Shown here in pieces: positions 15,551 to 24,006 of a stretch of DNA of 36,452 nucleotides. The DNA comes from Yanshouia hominis (GTDB taxonomy: Bacteria > Bacillota > Clostridia > Oscillospirales > Ruminococcaceae), in contig JACRTB010000025.1 in the NCBI GenBank assembly GCA_014385025.1, positions 1 to 36,452 on the forward strand. Direction: 5' to 3'. Position numbers and translations under genes: made by a program. The notes under the pieces are model-generated. The model made no database searches. It saw only the letters and a list, made by a program, of their open reading frames with translations, and was not told where the DNA came from. Every line of letters starts with the position of its first letter. The stretch's first letter is position 1.

Positions 15551-16413
15551 GTTTCTTTTTGTCCTTCCATTCCATTGAAAAAGCACCGGCGAAGCGCATC
15601 GGCCATCGCCCGCGCAGGGGGGCGGCGGCCGGTCCAAATTTCCACACTGTAGACGCCCTGGCAAACCAGCATCGAAAGGCCATCCACCGTTTTGGCGCCG
15701 CGGCGCTCCGCTTCGATCAGAAACGGGGTGCGCGGCGGGTTCATGACCGCGTCGCTGACCACCATCCCTGGGTGGATCGAATCATAGCTGATATCCGGAC
15801 GTCCGGTATCCGGCGAAAGTCCCACCGGAGTTGCGTTGACAACGATGTCGGCACCCGGCAGCGCCATGCCCGGCTCCCAGCGGAGAAACGAGGCGCTCCC
15901 TCCGGCGGCCCGAATACATTCGGCCACCGCCTCCCCGCGCTCGCGGCTGCGGTTGATGACGATGATCCGCTCCGCACCGTGCAGTGCATTGACGACCCCT
16001 ATCGCCCGGGCCGCACCGCCCGCCCCGAGCAGAACTATTCGTTTTCCGCCCGGGTCCACACCGGCCTGCATCATCGCGTCGTACTGCCCCTGACCGTCGG
16101 TATTATAACCGGTCAGCTTCCCCTCCTCATTGAGGATGGTGTTGACCGCCCCGGTCAGCCGCGCCGAATCGTCGAGCGCGTCAAGATAGGGAATCACTTC
16201 CGTTTTCAGCGGCATGGTGAGATTTGCCCCGCGCATTTCAAAGGCGCGCAGCCCGGCAATGGCGCCGGGCAGACTCTCACGCCGGACGTTGACCAGCAGG
16301 TAGCGCCAGTTTAATCCCATTGCGCGCAGCCCCGCCTCATACATAACCCGGGTGGGCTTGTGGTTGATCGGGTAGCCGAAATGGCCCAGCAGAACCGAAT
16401 AGAAATCTTCCAT
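15547..16413 (-). CDS. Shikimate dehydrogenase-like protein (AroE/YdiB family, atypical substrate site)
   Basis: A 288-residue NAD(P)-dependent dehydrogenase with the AroE fold. It has FGYPINHKPTRVMYEAGL, GANLTMPLKTEVIPYLD with the conserved Lys, GAVNTI, GYNTDGQG, the glycine-rich LGAGGAARAIG and the C-terminal GLSMLVCQG. In AroE the HS-x-SP signature binds the shikimate carboxylate through two serines; here that segment reads HKPTR, with Lys and Thr at those positions. The start at 16413 follows an AGAGGAG site, 13 bp after the kinase gene. In a galactonate operon, a role on a sugar-acid-derived or quinate-like compound seems more likely than aromatic biosynthesis. That is inference. Confidence 0.85.
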   Translation of the reverse strand: MEDFYSVLLGHFGYPINHKPTRVMYEAGLRAMGLNWRYLLVNVRRESLPGAIAGLRAFEMRGANLTMPLKTEVIPYLDALDDSARLTGAVNTILNEEGKLTGYNTDGQGQYDAMMQAGVDPGGKRIVLLGAGGAARAIGVVNALHGAERIIVINRSRERGEAVAECIRAAGGSASFLRWEPGMALPGADIVVNATPVGLSPDTGRPDISYDSIHPGMVVSDAVMNPPRTPFLIEAERRGAKTVDGLSMLVCQGVYSVEIWTGRRPPARAMADALRRCFFNGMEGQKET

Positions 16414-16426
16414 TTTCTTTCTCCTC

Positions 16427-17431
16427 TTACAGGACACCGAGTTTTTTCGCGATGAGGAACGCGCCCGCCGCCGAGAGGGGAACGCCCTTTTTTGGGGCGC
16501 AGACATGCACATGCGCGAAGTATCCGTCGTGCTCCAGCAGATCGGCCATCGCCTGGCGCAGCGGGTCCTTGCCGGCGATGATTACATCCGTCTCAGGGCC
16601 GACTTGCAGTGCGTCGGAATGCCGGATGCCGGTTAAATCACTCTGCAGTGCCGCGCCGAGGACATAGTTGGCGAGCTTCTTTTGATCCTTGAGCACAAAC
16701 TGACTGAGAATGCGCGCCGAGAAGCACGCCCGTCCGACGCCAGACTTGGCGGCGGTGTCGCAGCCGAGCAGCACCATGTCGCGGTCATAGTCTCCCGGGG
16801 CGACAAACTGCCTGCCGACCGCGTCGGCAATGATGGTATCGTTGGTGATGCTGGCAAGCAGTTCGCCGCTGATGCTGGTCAGACAGCCGGTGATCTGCCC
16901 CTTGGTATTGACCGAGACAAATTTCATGTGCGAGCCGGGCAGCACCAAAAGATAGCTTTTTCCGCGGGGATACTGCTCGAGAAGGGCGATGCTCTCGACC
17001 TCCTCGCCGCGCATGATATCCATCGCTTCGAAATTGTCGAGATCGATTGGGCCGCCGGAATTCTTCACTCCGGGGACAAAATGGATCGGCATCGGGCAAA
17101 CGTCGGGCAAGCTGACCTTCCGCACGGCGGCCGCGAGATCATCCGTTCCCGCCGGCACAACGCAGTGCGGAATTTCCACCAGCCCGACGTTAGAGGTGAT
17201 CATGCCGCTGGCAATGACCGCTTCCACCTCGTCGTAGGAGGCTCCCGCATCCCGCAGCACCTGTTCGAGGCATTCCTTCACCGCAGCCTTCAGGCGCCTG
17301 TTGCTGCCGTCAATCGCGGTGTTGCGCACACCGACCTCTGATTTGGCCGATGCCGCCGGGCAAAATTTCGAATCCCAGAGAATGACCCGCGTGTTGGTCG
17401 TGCCGGTATCCAGTGTAATGATATAGCTCAT
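16427..17431 (-). CDS. dgoK: 2-dehydro-3-deoxygalactonokinase
   Basis: A 334-residue kinase that phosphorylates 2-keto-3-deoxygalactonate at C6 in the De Ley-Doudoroff pathway. It belongs to the DgoK family of the sugar kinase/Hsp70 fold, with the N-terminal phosphate loop LDTGTTNTRVILWD, ASGMITSNVGL, PGVKNSGG, MRGEEVESIAL and LPGSHMKFV. Length fits the family. The ATG at 17431 has AGGAAG upstream; the longer frame from 17455 overlaps the dehydratase stop codon. It follows galactonate dehydratase and precedes the AroE-like gene on the same transcript. Confidence 0.92.
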   Translation of the reverse strand: MSYIITLDTGTTNTRVILWDSKFCPAASAKSEVGVRNTAIDGSNRRLKAAVKECLEQVLRDAGASYDEVEAVIASGMITSNVGLVEIPHCVVPAGTDDLAAAVRKVSLPDVCPMPIHFVPGVKNSGGPIDLDNFEAMDIMRGEEVESIALLEQYPRGKSYLLVLPGSHMKFVSVNTKGQITGCLTSISGELLASITNDTIIADAVGRQFVAPGDYDRDMVLLGCDTAAKSGVGRACFSARILSQFVLKDQKKLANYVLGAALQSDLTGIRHSDALQVGPETDVIIAGKDPLRQAMADLLEHDGYFAHVHVCAPKKGVPLSAAGAFLIAKKLGVL

Positions 17432-17448
17432 GACTGCTTCCTTTCCGG

Positions 17449-18597
17449 TCACCACTCGGCAACGGTGCCGTCGAAATTGCGCCAGATGGGATTTTTCCAG
17501 GTGGGGGCGTTCTCGGACGCTTTGCGGACGACCTCCTCGTTGATCTCAACTCCAAGGCCGGGGCCGTGCATCAGCTCAAGGTAGCCCTCGTTGTAATGGT
17601 AGATCGTGGGGTCCTTGAGGTAGTCAAGCAGATCACCGCCGCGGTTGTAGTGAATCCCGAGGCTCTGTTCCTGAATAAATACGTTGGGCGAGCAGGTATC
17701 GACCTGGAAACATGCCCCCAGCGCGATCGGCCCGAGCGGACAGTGAGGCGCCACCGCGATGTCGTAGGCCTCGGCCATTGCAATAATCTTCCGGCATTCG
17801 GAGATACCGCCCGCATGGGAGAGGTCGGGCTGAATGATATCGACATAGCCGTCCTCGAAGATCTGCTTAAAGTCCCAGCGGCTGAACATCCGCTCGCCGG
17901 TGGAGATCGGGGTGGTGGTGGCGCGGGCGATTTCACGCAGCGCCTCGTTGTTCTGGGAAAGGACCGGTTCCTCGATAAACATCAGTCGGAACTGGTCGAG
18001 CTCCCGCGCGAGCACCTTCGCCATTGTCTTGTGCACCCGTCCGTGGAAGTCGACGGCGATATCCATATCGAAACCAAGCTCATCGCGGATCGCGGCAACC
18101 CGGTCGCAGACGGCCTGCACCTTTTTGAAGCTGTCGATGTAGTGCATCTCCTCGGTGCCGTTCATCTTCAGAGCGCGGTATCCCTGCTCATAGGCCTCGC
18201 GGGCCCCGGCGCGGATATCCGAGGGACGGTCGCCGCCGATCCAGCGGTAGACCTTGAGCCTGTCGCGGCAGGCGCCGCCCAGCAGTTCATAGACCGGAAC
18301 CCCGAGCGCTTTGCCCTTGATGTCCCAGAGGGCCTGATCGATGCCGGCGATGGCGCTCATGACCTCCGGACCGCCGCGGTAGAAGCCGCCGCGGTACATC
18401 ATCTGCCAGATGTCCTCAATGCGGGAGGGATCCTTGCCGGTGATCAGCTCGCGGAACTCCTCCACACAGGCGCGCACTGCATCGGCACGCCCTTCGATAA
18501 CCGGCTCTCCCCAGCCGGCAATTCCTTCGTCGGTGTCGATTTTCAAAAAAAGCCAGCGGGGCGGTACTTTATAAAGCGTCAAATTTGTAATTTTCAT
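17449..18597 (-). CDS. dgoD: D-galactonate dehydratase
   Basis: An enolase-superfamily enzyme that dehydrates D-galactonate to 2-keto-3-deoxygalactonate. Its 382 residues equal the length I recall for E. coli DgoD, and many blocks are close to it: the N-terminal LKIDTDEGIAGWGEPVIEGR, FYRGGPEVMSAIAGIDQALW, DFHGRVHKTMAKVLARELD with metal-ligand Asp and His, FIEEPVL, STGERMFSRWDFKQIFEDG, QPDLSHAGGI, APHCPLGPIALGAC with the catalytic His, and the C-terminal FDGTVAEW. The ATG at 18597 follows AGGAG at good spacing. Its place between the KDPGal aldolase and KDGal kinase genes supports the assignment. Confidence 0.95.
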   Translation of the reverse strand: MKITNLTLYKVPPRWLFLKIDTDEGIAGWGEPVIEGRADAVRACVEEFRELITGKDPSRIEDIWQMMYRGGFYRGGPEVMSAIAGIDQALWDIKGKALGVPVYELLGGACRDRLKVYRWIGGDRPSDIRAGAREAYEQGYRALKMNGTEEMHYIDSFKKVQAVCDRVAAIRDELGFDMDIAVDFHGRVHKTMAKVLARELDQFRLMFIEEPVLSQNNEALREIARATTTPISTGERMFSRWDFKQIFEDGYVDIIQPDLSHAGGISECRKIIAMAEAYDIAVAPHCPLGPIALGACFQVDTCSPNVFIQEQSLGIHYNRGGDLLDYLKDPTIYHYNEGYLELMHGPGLGVEINEEVVRKASENAPTWKNPIWRNFDGTVAEW

Positions 18598-18612
18598 TCC
18601 GATTTCTCCTAT

Positions 18613-19263
18613 CTATTGGAGCTGTGTGGTAAATTCCCGCGCCAAACCGCGGACCGCATCGAAGTCCCCCGCTTGAATCAGGGGCGCTTTGGCGATATTG
18701 GAGCCAACTCCCACACCCGCAACCGATGGGTGCGAGAGGAATTCCATCAGGTTTTGGCTGTTGACTCCGCCCATCGGCAGCAGAGGGATATGTCCCAGCG
18801 GTGCCGCCACCGCTTTGATGTAGGGCAGGCCGAGGGTATCGGCCGGGAAAAGCTTGACCAGCGCCGCGCCCGCCTTCCATGCGCAGGCAACTTCGCTGGG
18901 GGTCATTGCGCCGGGGATCATCGCCGTTCCAAGGCGGTGCGCCTCAGCCATCACCTCGAGGTCGAGATTGGGGGAGAGCAGGTATTTTGCCCCTGCCTCC
19001 ACTGCGGCGCGTGCCTGTGCGGCGGTCAGCACGGTGCCCGCGCCAACCAGCATGCGGCCTCCCATCGCTGCGTTCACCGCGCGAATCGCGGCGGCGGTCC
19101 GATCAGCGGTCTGCGGATCGTTCTGATTAAAGGTGATCTCCAGCATCCGAATGCCGCCTTCATACATCGCCTGTGCCGCAGCGGTCATCCGCTCGGACGG
19201 GACACCCCGCATCGCGACAATGATGCGGTGCTTTCTGACCTGTGTCAGGATATCATCGTTCAT
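18613..19263 (-). CDS. dgoA: 2-dehydro-3-deoxy-6-phosphogalactonate aldolase
   Basis: A 216-residue class I aldolase of the KDPG/KHG family. It splits 2-keto-3-deoxy-6-phosphogalactonate into pyruvate and glyceraldehyde 3-phosphate. Visible: MRGVPSERM with the conserved Arg, MLEITFN with the catalytic Glu (E42), VGAGTVLTAAQ, SPNLDLEV, PGAMTPSE and LVKLFPADTLG with the Schiff-base lysine K137, then LPMGGVNSQN. The start at 19263 has AGGAG at normal spacing. Family members act on KDPG, KHG or KDPGal; the neighbouring dgoD and dgoK genes point to KDPGal. Confidence 0.9.
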   Translation of the reverse strand: MNDDILTQVRKHRIIVAMRGVPSERMTAAAQAMYEGGIRMLEITFNQNDPQTADRTAAAIRAVNAAMGGRMLVGAGTVLTAAQARAAVEAGAKYLLSPNLDLEVMAEAHRLGTAMIPGAMTPSEVACAWKAGAALVKLFPADTLGLPYIKAVAAPLGHIPLLPMGGVNSQNLMEFLSHPSVAGVGVGSNIAKAPLIQAGDFDAVRGLAREFTTQLQ

Positions 19264-19282
19264 TTTCCGTCTCCTCCCCGCA

Positions 19283-20056
19283 TCAAGTGCAGAGGTATCC
19301 GCCGTCGACTGCCAGCGTCACACCGGTCACGTAATCCGATGCCGCGCTGGCAAGGAAAATCACCGCGCCCTTCATGTCGTCCGGCTCTCCCCAGCGTTTC
19401 TTGGGCAGACGAGCCAGAATCTTGGGTTCACGGTCCGGGTTGCCGATCAGGGCGGTGTTCAGCGAGGTCGCAATGTAGCCGGGTGCGATGGCATTGACGT
19501 TGACGCCCCGGCCCGCCCAGTCGTCGGACAGGGCGCGGGTCAGTCCCGCGACACCCGACTTCGCGGCGGTGTAGGCCGGCACGGTCGTGCCGCCCAAAAA
19601 GCTGTTGAGCGAGGCAATGTTGATGATTTTACCGCTGCCCTTTGCCAGCATGACGCGGCCGGCCAGCTGCGCCATAATCCACACGGCGTTAAGGTTGACC
19701 GCGAGAACCTCGTCCCACTCCTCAATGGGAAAGTCCTCAGGCATGTGCCTCCGCTGGATTCCCGCGTTGTTTACGAGGATATCAAGCTCACCGCCAAAGG
19801 CATCCATCACCTCGTCGAAAACGCGGTGGATCTGGTCCCGCTGAGAGAGATCGGCCAGAAAGGGCAGCGCGGCCTTTCCGGTGGGATCGATTTCGCGGCA
19901 GGTTTCCACGACATTCTGCCCGCGTCCGATCAGGGCAACGGTAGCGCCGGCGCCGATCAGCGCCTCCGCCATGCTGCGCCCCATTCCCTGTCCGGCGCCG
20001 GTCACGATGGCTTTTTTGCCTGTGAGGTCAAACATTTGGTAGGTAATCTGATCCAT
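19283..20056 (-). CDS. SDR oxidoreductase, KduD/gluconate 5-dehydrogenase-like
   Basis: A 257-residue NAD(P)-dependent short-chain dehydrogenase. It has the cofactor motif VTGAGQGMG, NNAGIQRRHMPEDF (similar to the segment in KduD and gluconate 5-dehydrogenases), the catalytic Ser in NIASLNSFLGG, YTAAKSG with Tyr and Lys, and TGVTLAVDGGYLCT at the C-terminus. The ATG at 20056 is preceded by AAGGAG. It stands between the TRAP importer and the galactonate enzymes, so it probably converts a related sugar acid, for example an oxidised galactonate or 5-keto acid, into a pathway intermediate. Exact substrate unknown. Confidence 0.88.
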   Translation of the reverse strand: MDQITYQMFDLTGKKAIVTGAGQGMGRSMAEALIGAGATVALIGRGQNVVETCREIDPTGKAALPFLADLSQRDQIHRVFDEVMDAFGGELDILVNNAGIQRRHMPEDFPIEEWDEVLAVNLNAVWIMAQLAGRVMLAKGSGKIINIASLNSFLGGTTVPAYTAAKSGVAGLTRALSDDWAGRGVNVNAIAPGYIATSLNTALIGNPDREPKILARLPKKRWGEPDDMKGAVIFLASAASDYVTGVTLAVDGGYLCT

Positions 20057-20084
20057 AACTGTTTCTCCTTTTGGATTGAACCGG

Positions 20085-21374
20085 TCAGCCCATCAGCAGG
20101 TTGGGGAGGAAGAGGGAGAAGGCCGGAACATAGGTGACAAGTAAAAGTGCGCAGGCCATCGCAACATAGAAGGGCAGGATTCCCTTCATGACCTTTTCAA
20201 TCGGCATCTTGCCGACAGCGCATCCGGTGAAAAGGGCGAGGCCAACCGGCGGAGTGCAGGCGCCCACCGCGAGGTTGAGCAGCATCATAATGCCGAACTG
20301 TACTGGGTCCATGCCGATTTTCTGGATGATCGGCAGCAGGATGGGGGTGGTGATGATGATGAGCGGCGCCACATCCATGATGCAGCCGAGGAAGAGCAGC
20401 ATGAGGTTAATGAGCAGCAGCAGGACGATTTTGTTATCCGTGACACTCAGCAGGCCATTGGTGATCATCTGGGGAACCCTCAGATAGCTCAGGCAGTAGC
20501 CGAAGCCGCTGGCCGCAGCAATGATGCTCAGCACCATGCCCAGCGTCTTGCCGCAGCGCAGCAGGATGCCGGACATCTCAGAAATGGGGGTTCGGTAGCA
20601 GACGAAGGTCAAGAAAAAGGCATAGAGGCAGGCGATCGCCGCGCTCTCGGTCGCGGTGAACAGGCCGGTGCAGACGCCCAGCAGGATGATGACAATGGTC
20701 ATCATTCCGGGCAGCGAGCTGATGCCGATTTTGAGTGCCTGCTCAAAGGTGTAGCTCTTGCCGCGGGGATACTGACGCCTGCGGGCAATAATGCCCGATA
20801 CTATCAGCAGCGCCAGAGCCAGCAGGCACCCCGGAATAATGCCGCCCAGAAAAAGCCGTCCGCAGGAAACGCCACCTGCGGCCATCGCAAAGATCACCAT
20901 ATTGTGGCTCGGCGGAATGATCATCGACTGGGTCGCGCTGGTGACCGTAACGTTAATCGCATAGTCGCGGTCATAGCCCTGCTTCTCCATCAAAGGGATC
21001 ATCGTCGCGCCGATCGAGGAGATATCCGCTGTGGCGCTGCCCGAAACCGCGCCAAAGAAGGTGGATGCGAGGATGTTGACATAGGCCATGCCGCCCCGGA
21101 ACCGTCCGACAAAAATATCTGCGAAGTTGACCAACCGGTCCGAGATGCCGCCACTCATCATGATCTCACCGGCCATAATGAAGAACGGAACGGCCAGCAG
21201 ACTGAAGGACTGGATGCCGGTGGTCAGCCGCTGCCAGATGGTCATGACCGGAATTCCCATATACAGGCAGGTCAACAGGGAAGAACCGATCAGCGAGAAG
21301 CAGACCGGGATACGGAAGGCAACCAGAAACACGAAACTGCCAAGCAGGATAAAGGTTCCGACGGTGGTACTCAC
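20085..21374 (-). CDS. dctM: TRAP transporter large permease (DctM family)
   Basis: A 429-residue membrane protein with about twelve helices, the transport subunit of a tripartite ATP-independent periplasmic importer. It has VPFFIMAGEIMMSGGISDRL, GAVSGSATADISSIGATMIP, SATQSMIIPPSHNMVIFA and, in the second half, MLNLAVGACTPPVGLALF. The start is GTG at 21374, overlapping the DctQ stop as GTGA, so the two are translationally coupled. With DctQ and DctP it probably imports galactonate or a related sugar acid, as judged from the downstream genes. Confidence 0.93.
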   Translation of the reverse strand: MSTTVGTFILLGSFVFLVAFRIPVCFSLIGSSLLTCLYMGIPVMTIWQRLTTGIQSFSLLAVPFFIMAGEIMMSGGISDRLVNFADIFVGRFRGGMAYVNILASTFFGAVSGSATADISSIGATMIPLMEKQGYDRDYAINVTVTSATQSMIIPPSHNMVIFAMAAGGVSCGRLFLGGIIPGCLLALALLIVSGIIARRRQYPRGKSYTFEQALKIGISSLPGMMTIVIILLGVCTGLFTATESAAIACLYAFFLTFVCYRTPISEMSGILLRCGKTLGMVLSIIAAASGFGYCLSYLRVPQMITNGLLSVTDNKIVLLLLINLMLLFLGCIMDVAPLIIITTPILLPIIQKIGMDPVQFGIMMLLNLAVGACTPPVGLALFTGCAVGKMPIEKVMKGILPFYVAMACALLLVTYVPAFSLFLPNLLMG

Positions 21375-21889
21375 TCTTTGAACGCCCCCTTAATGTAGTT
21401 GTCGGCGACATCGCTGTGCGCGATGCCCAGCAGTCGCAACACCAGATGGATGCAGCACATCAGCCCGGCGACCGGCGTCGGAAAATAGATGACCGAAGTG
21501 GGCCAGCGGGTGGCGGGCATAATCGAGGCCACGCCGTAGAGTGTCAGCTTAATGCCGGTATAAAGCATCAGGACACTGATCGCCAGCAGAATAAGGTTAT
21601 TGAGCACCTCAACCGCCTTGCGCGCCGGCATCGGGAAGGATGCCACAAAGAGCTGCACCCGCAGATGCAGGTCGTAGCGCACACCGATGGCCAGAGTGAA
21701 AAATGTGATGTAGATAAAAGCAATCAGAGAGACTTCTTCAGCCCAGGGAATGCTGTACTCAAAGGCCGCGCGCAGAAAAACCTGCATCGAAATCAGCAGG
21801 GTGATGAAGATGAGCAGCGCCCGAACGACCCACTCAAAAATATGGAAAATATATCCCAGAAAGCTGTCAAGCTTTTCTTTCCAAAGCAA
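21371..21889 (-). CDS. dctQ: TRAP transporter small permease (DctQ family)
   Basis: A 172-residue membrane protein with four predicted helices (about 18-36, 50-70, 90-112, 132-155). It carries the DctQ motif FLRAAFEYSIPWAEEVSLIAF. The start is TTG at 21889 after AAGGAGG. The gene is coupled to dctM by a 4-bp overlap and lies 99 bp after dctP, with a hairpin in between. Confidence 0.9.
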   Translation of the reverse strand: MLWKEKLDSFLGYIFHIFEWVVRALLIFITLLISMQVFLRAAFEYSIPWAEEVSLIAFIYITFFTLAIGVRYDLHLRVQLFVASFPMPARKAVEVLNNLILLAISVLMLYTGIKLTLYGVASIMPATRWPTSVIYFPTPVAGLMCCIHLVLRLLGIAHSDVADNYIKGAFKE

Positions 21890-21937
21890 TCTGTAACGCC
21901 TCCTTGTTTTCGGATGTTTCGTGGAAAAATTTCTGAA

Positions 21938-21972
21938 ATGCCGCCTGGGAACAGATGGTTCTCAGGCGGCAT
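21938..21972 (-). terminator. Intercistronic 15-bp hairpin between dctP and dctQ
   Basis: ATGCCGCCTGGGAAC pairs with GTTCTCAGGCGGCAT with a single mismatch and a 5-nt loop, 17 bp after the dctP stop codon. On the minus strand it is followed by TTCAGAAATTTTT, a poor U-tract. It is likely a leaky terminator or 3' stabiliser that makes binding protein more abundant than permease. Confidence 0.65.
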
Positions 21973-21988
21973 CCGTAACGTTCGGGAT

Positions 21989-23047
21989 TTAGTAGGGGGT
22001 ATTCTCAATCTGGGTGACAAGGTCGGCATACTCGGTGCCGTACTTGTCATAAACTGGCTGCATCGCCTCGCGGAAGGAAGCAATGGTCGCCTCGTCGGGG
22101 GTGACAATATTCATTCCACCCTGCGCAAGGGCTTCCAGCGCGGCATTCTCGGTGTCAAGCCACGCGGCAATCATGTTCTCCTGCAGATGGTCGGCGCACT
22201 CCTGAATCACCGCCTGATCCTCGGCGCTCAACTTGTTCCAAGCGTTCGCGCTGACGAGCACCATCTCAGGCATGATGTTGTGGCGGTCGACAATCAGATA
22301 GTCGCAAAGCTCGTTGTGGCTCATATCGATGACACGGGGGATGTTGTTCTCGGCGCCGTCTACAACACCGGTCTGCAGGGCGCTGTAAACCTCATTGCCC
22401 GACATCGAAATCGGCACTGCGCCAAGGCAGCTGACGGTATCCGAATAGATCGAGCTCTGCATGACGCGGAACTTAACGCCCTTGAAATCCTCGATGCTGT
22501 TCAGCGGCTTGGTGGCATAGAAGCAGCGGCTGCCCGCATCGAGCCAGCAGAGGCCTTTGAGTCCGGTGCTTTCCATGCTGGCGAGCAGGTTTTTGCCGAT
22601 ATCGGTGTCCATCACTGCCCAGAGGTGGTCCTCGCTCTTGAAGAGGTAGGGCAGGCTCATCAGGTTGAGCTGCTCATTGAAGCTGGTAAGGGCGCCCATG
22701 CTCGACTTGGTGAAGTCAAGGCTGCCCATCTGCACCTGCTCAACGCAGGCCTTCTCCTCGCCGAGCTGGCCGCCGGCATAAACCTCAATCTTGATCCGCC
22801 CGTCAGTCTTTTCCGCGACCTCGTCGGCAAACTTGTAGATCTGAACGGTCGAGACATAATCCTCCGACGAGTCGGTGGCGAAACGCAGGGTCATCGAGGG
22901 GGCGGCAGACGCCGCTGCGCTGCTCTCAGGGGCCTGTGAACCGCTCGATGCGGCCGGGGCAGCAGGGGCGCTGGAAGACGCGCCGCCGCAGGCCGCGAGC
23001 GCCGCGGTCATGCAAAGGGAAAGTGCAACACTAATTAGTTTTTTCAT
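21989..23047 (-). CDS. dctP: TRAP transporter solute-binding lipoprotein (DctP family)
   Basis: A 352-residue extracytoplasmic lipoprotein: a signal peptide ending in LAAC (C20), a Ser/Ala/Pro linker (about 21-50), then the DctP fold from about 52 (TLRFATDSSEDYVSTVQIYK). Family features include FKGVKFRVMQSSIYSDT with the Arg that pairs with a substrate carboxylate, SGNEVYSALQTGVVDGAENN, and LSAEDQAVIQECA. It captures a carboxylic substrate, probably galactonate, and passes it to DctQM. It is the first gene of the nine-gene operon. The ATG at 23047 follows AAAGGAG about 11-12 bases away. Confidence 0.92.
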   Translation of the reverse strand: MKKLISVALSLCMTAALAACGGASSSAPAAPAASSGSQAPESSAAASAAPSMTLRFATDSSEDYVSTVQIYKFADEVAEKTDGRIKIEVYAGGQLGEEKACVEQVQMGSLDFTKSSMGALTSFNEQLNLMSLPYLFKSEDHLWAVMDTDIGKNLLASMESTGLKGLCWLDAGSRCFYATKPLNSIEDFKGVKFRVMQSSIYSDTVSCLGAVPISMSGNEVYSALQTGVVDGAENNIPRVIDMSHNELCDYLIVDRHNIMPEMVLVSANAWNKLSAEDQAVIQECADHLQENMIAAWLDTENAALEALAQGGMNIVTPDEATIASFREAMQPVYDKYGTEYADLVTQIENTPY

Positions 23048-23140
23048 CTAGGGAATCTCTCCTTTTCGCTCTTTACTCTCTCTTTTTTATCACACGGGCC
23101 GGAATTTCCCACCCGGTATGAACCAATTTGAAGGACATAG

Positions 23141-23169
23141 GATATAACACGTCCTACATGTTTTGAAAA
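23141..23169 (-). promoter_or_regulatory. Putative dctP promoter with a GTAGGAC operator in its spacer
   Basis: On the minus strand, TTTTCA (23169-23164) and TATATC (23146-23141) are 17 bp apart. Between them lies ATGTAGGACGT, with the same GTAGGAC core as the perfect palindrome at 23984-23994. Both boxes are weak matches, so the promoter call is tentative; the shared operator core is clearer. Confidence 0.45.
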
Positions 23170-23232
23170 TACGACTTACTTCCTGCTCTCTCTGCGAAAG
23201 TAAATCCATCTGCCGTTCTTTTCAGAAAATGC

Positions 23233-23937
23233 TCAGTTAGAGCCTTCCTCTGTCTTAAAAAAATTGACCAGACGCGTCAGATTATATTCCGTGTGGCGCT
23301 GGTACAGCTTCAAAACTCTTTTGGTATCCCGCGCGCAGATGCCTTCGGTAATGTCTTCATGCATTTCCACACCGAAGCCATGGCTGCCCGGCACACGGTT
23401 CATCTCAATAAAGATACTGACGATCATCTCGCGGTTGCAAAGCATCGAACGCTTCAGAAATTCATTATGGGAACAGCAAACAACGGCATAATGAAAATCA
23501 AAATCCCTGTTGCTGAAGCCATCGAGATCCCCGAACGCATCCCGCATGGCCTGCACACAACCGCGCAGACGTTCGAAGTCCTCTTCCACCGCATACTTTG
23601 CGGACAGCTCGACGGCGGAATATTCTACGCTCTGACGGAATTCCATCATGCTGACATAAGTTTGTTCGCTCAGCGCAATATGGGCATCAGGAATTGCATA
23701 GTTCTGCGGATTGGAAACGAAGGAACCCATGCCCTGACGCGTCACAATCAAACGCTCACTGCGAAGCCGCTGCAAAGCCTCACGGATGACAACGCGGCTG
23801 ACCGAAAACTGCGCGGCAAGCCGGTTTTCGCTGGCAATTTTTTCGCCCTCGCTCCAGCTCCCGGACAAAATCATCTCGCGGATCTGCCGGTGGACTTCGC
23901 TGACCAGATTCTTCTTTTCAATTTTTACAATTTCCAA
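23233..23937 (-). CDS. GntR-family regulator, FadR subfamily (FCD domain); probable galactonate regulator
   Basis: A 234-residue regulator. The winged helix-turn-helix (about 10-75) contains SENRLAAQFSVSRVVIREAL and QRLRSERLIVTRQGMGSFV. The FCD domain keeps metal-ligand positions DFDFHYAVV, MHEDITEGI and RHTEYNL. The start is TTG at 23937; ATG codons upstream are out of frame. It lies upstream of dctP in the same direction and has its own consensus promoter with a TTGTAGGACAA operator. E. coli DgoR, the galactonate repressor, belongs to the same subfamily. By position and operator this protein is likely to repress both itself and the dctP-to-2-hydroxyacid-dehydrogenase operon until galactonate or a product is present. 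Confidence 0.88.
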   Translation of the reverse strand: MEIVKIEKKNLVSEVHRQIREMILSGSWSEGEKIASENRLAAQFSVSRVVIREALQRLRSERLIVTRQGMGSFVSNPQNYAIPDAHIALSEQTYVSMMEFRQSVEYSAVELSAKYAVEEDFERLRGCVQAMRDAFGDLDGFSNRDFDFHYAVVCCSHNEFLKRSMLCNREMIVSIFIEMNRVPGSHGFGVEMHEDITEGICARDTKRVLKLYQRHTEYNLTRLVNFFKTEEGSN

Positions 23938-23983
23938 CCGTATACAACCTTTTCATCATGATGTCAGTGAAGATTTATGTATG

Positions 23984-23994
23984 TTGTAGGACAA
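23984..23994. promoter_or_regulatory. FadR-type operator TTGTAGGACAA
   Basis: A perfect palindrome (TTGT-AGG-ACAA, extendable by one base on each side) that matches the known FadR-subfamily pattern T-N-GT-N3-AC-N-A. It lies about 15-20 bp downstream of the -10 box of the gntR promoter, where a bound protein would block transcription. Confidence 0.75.
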
Positions 23995-24006
23995 CTTACA
24001 AGGCGT

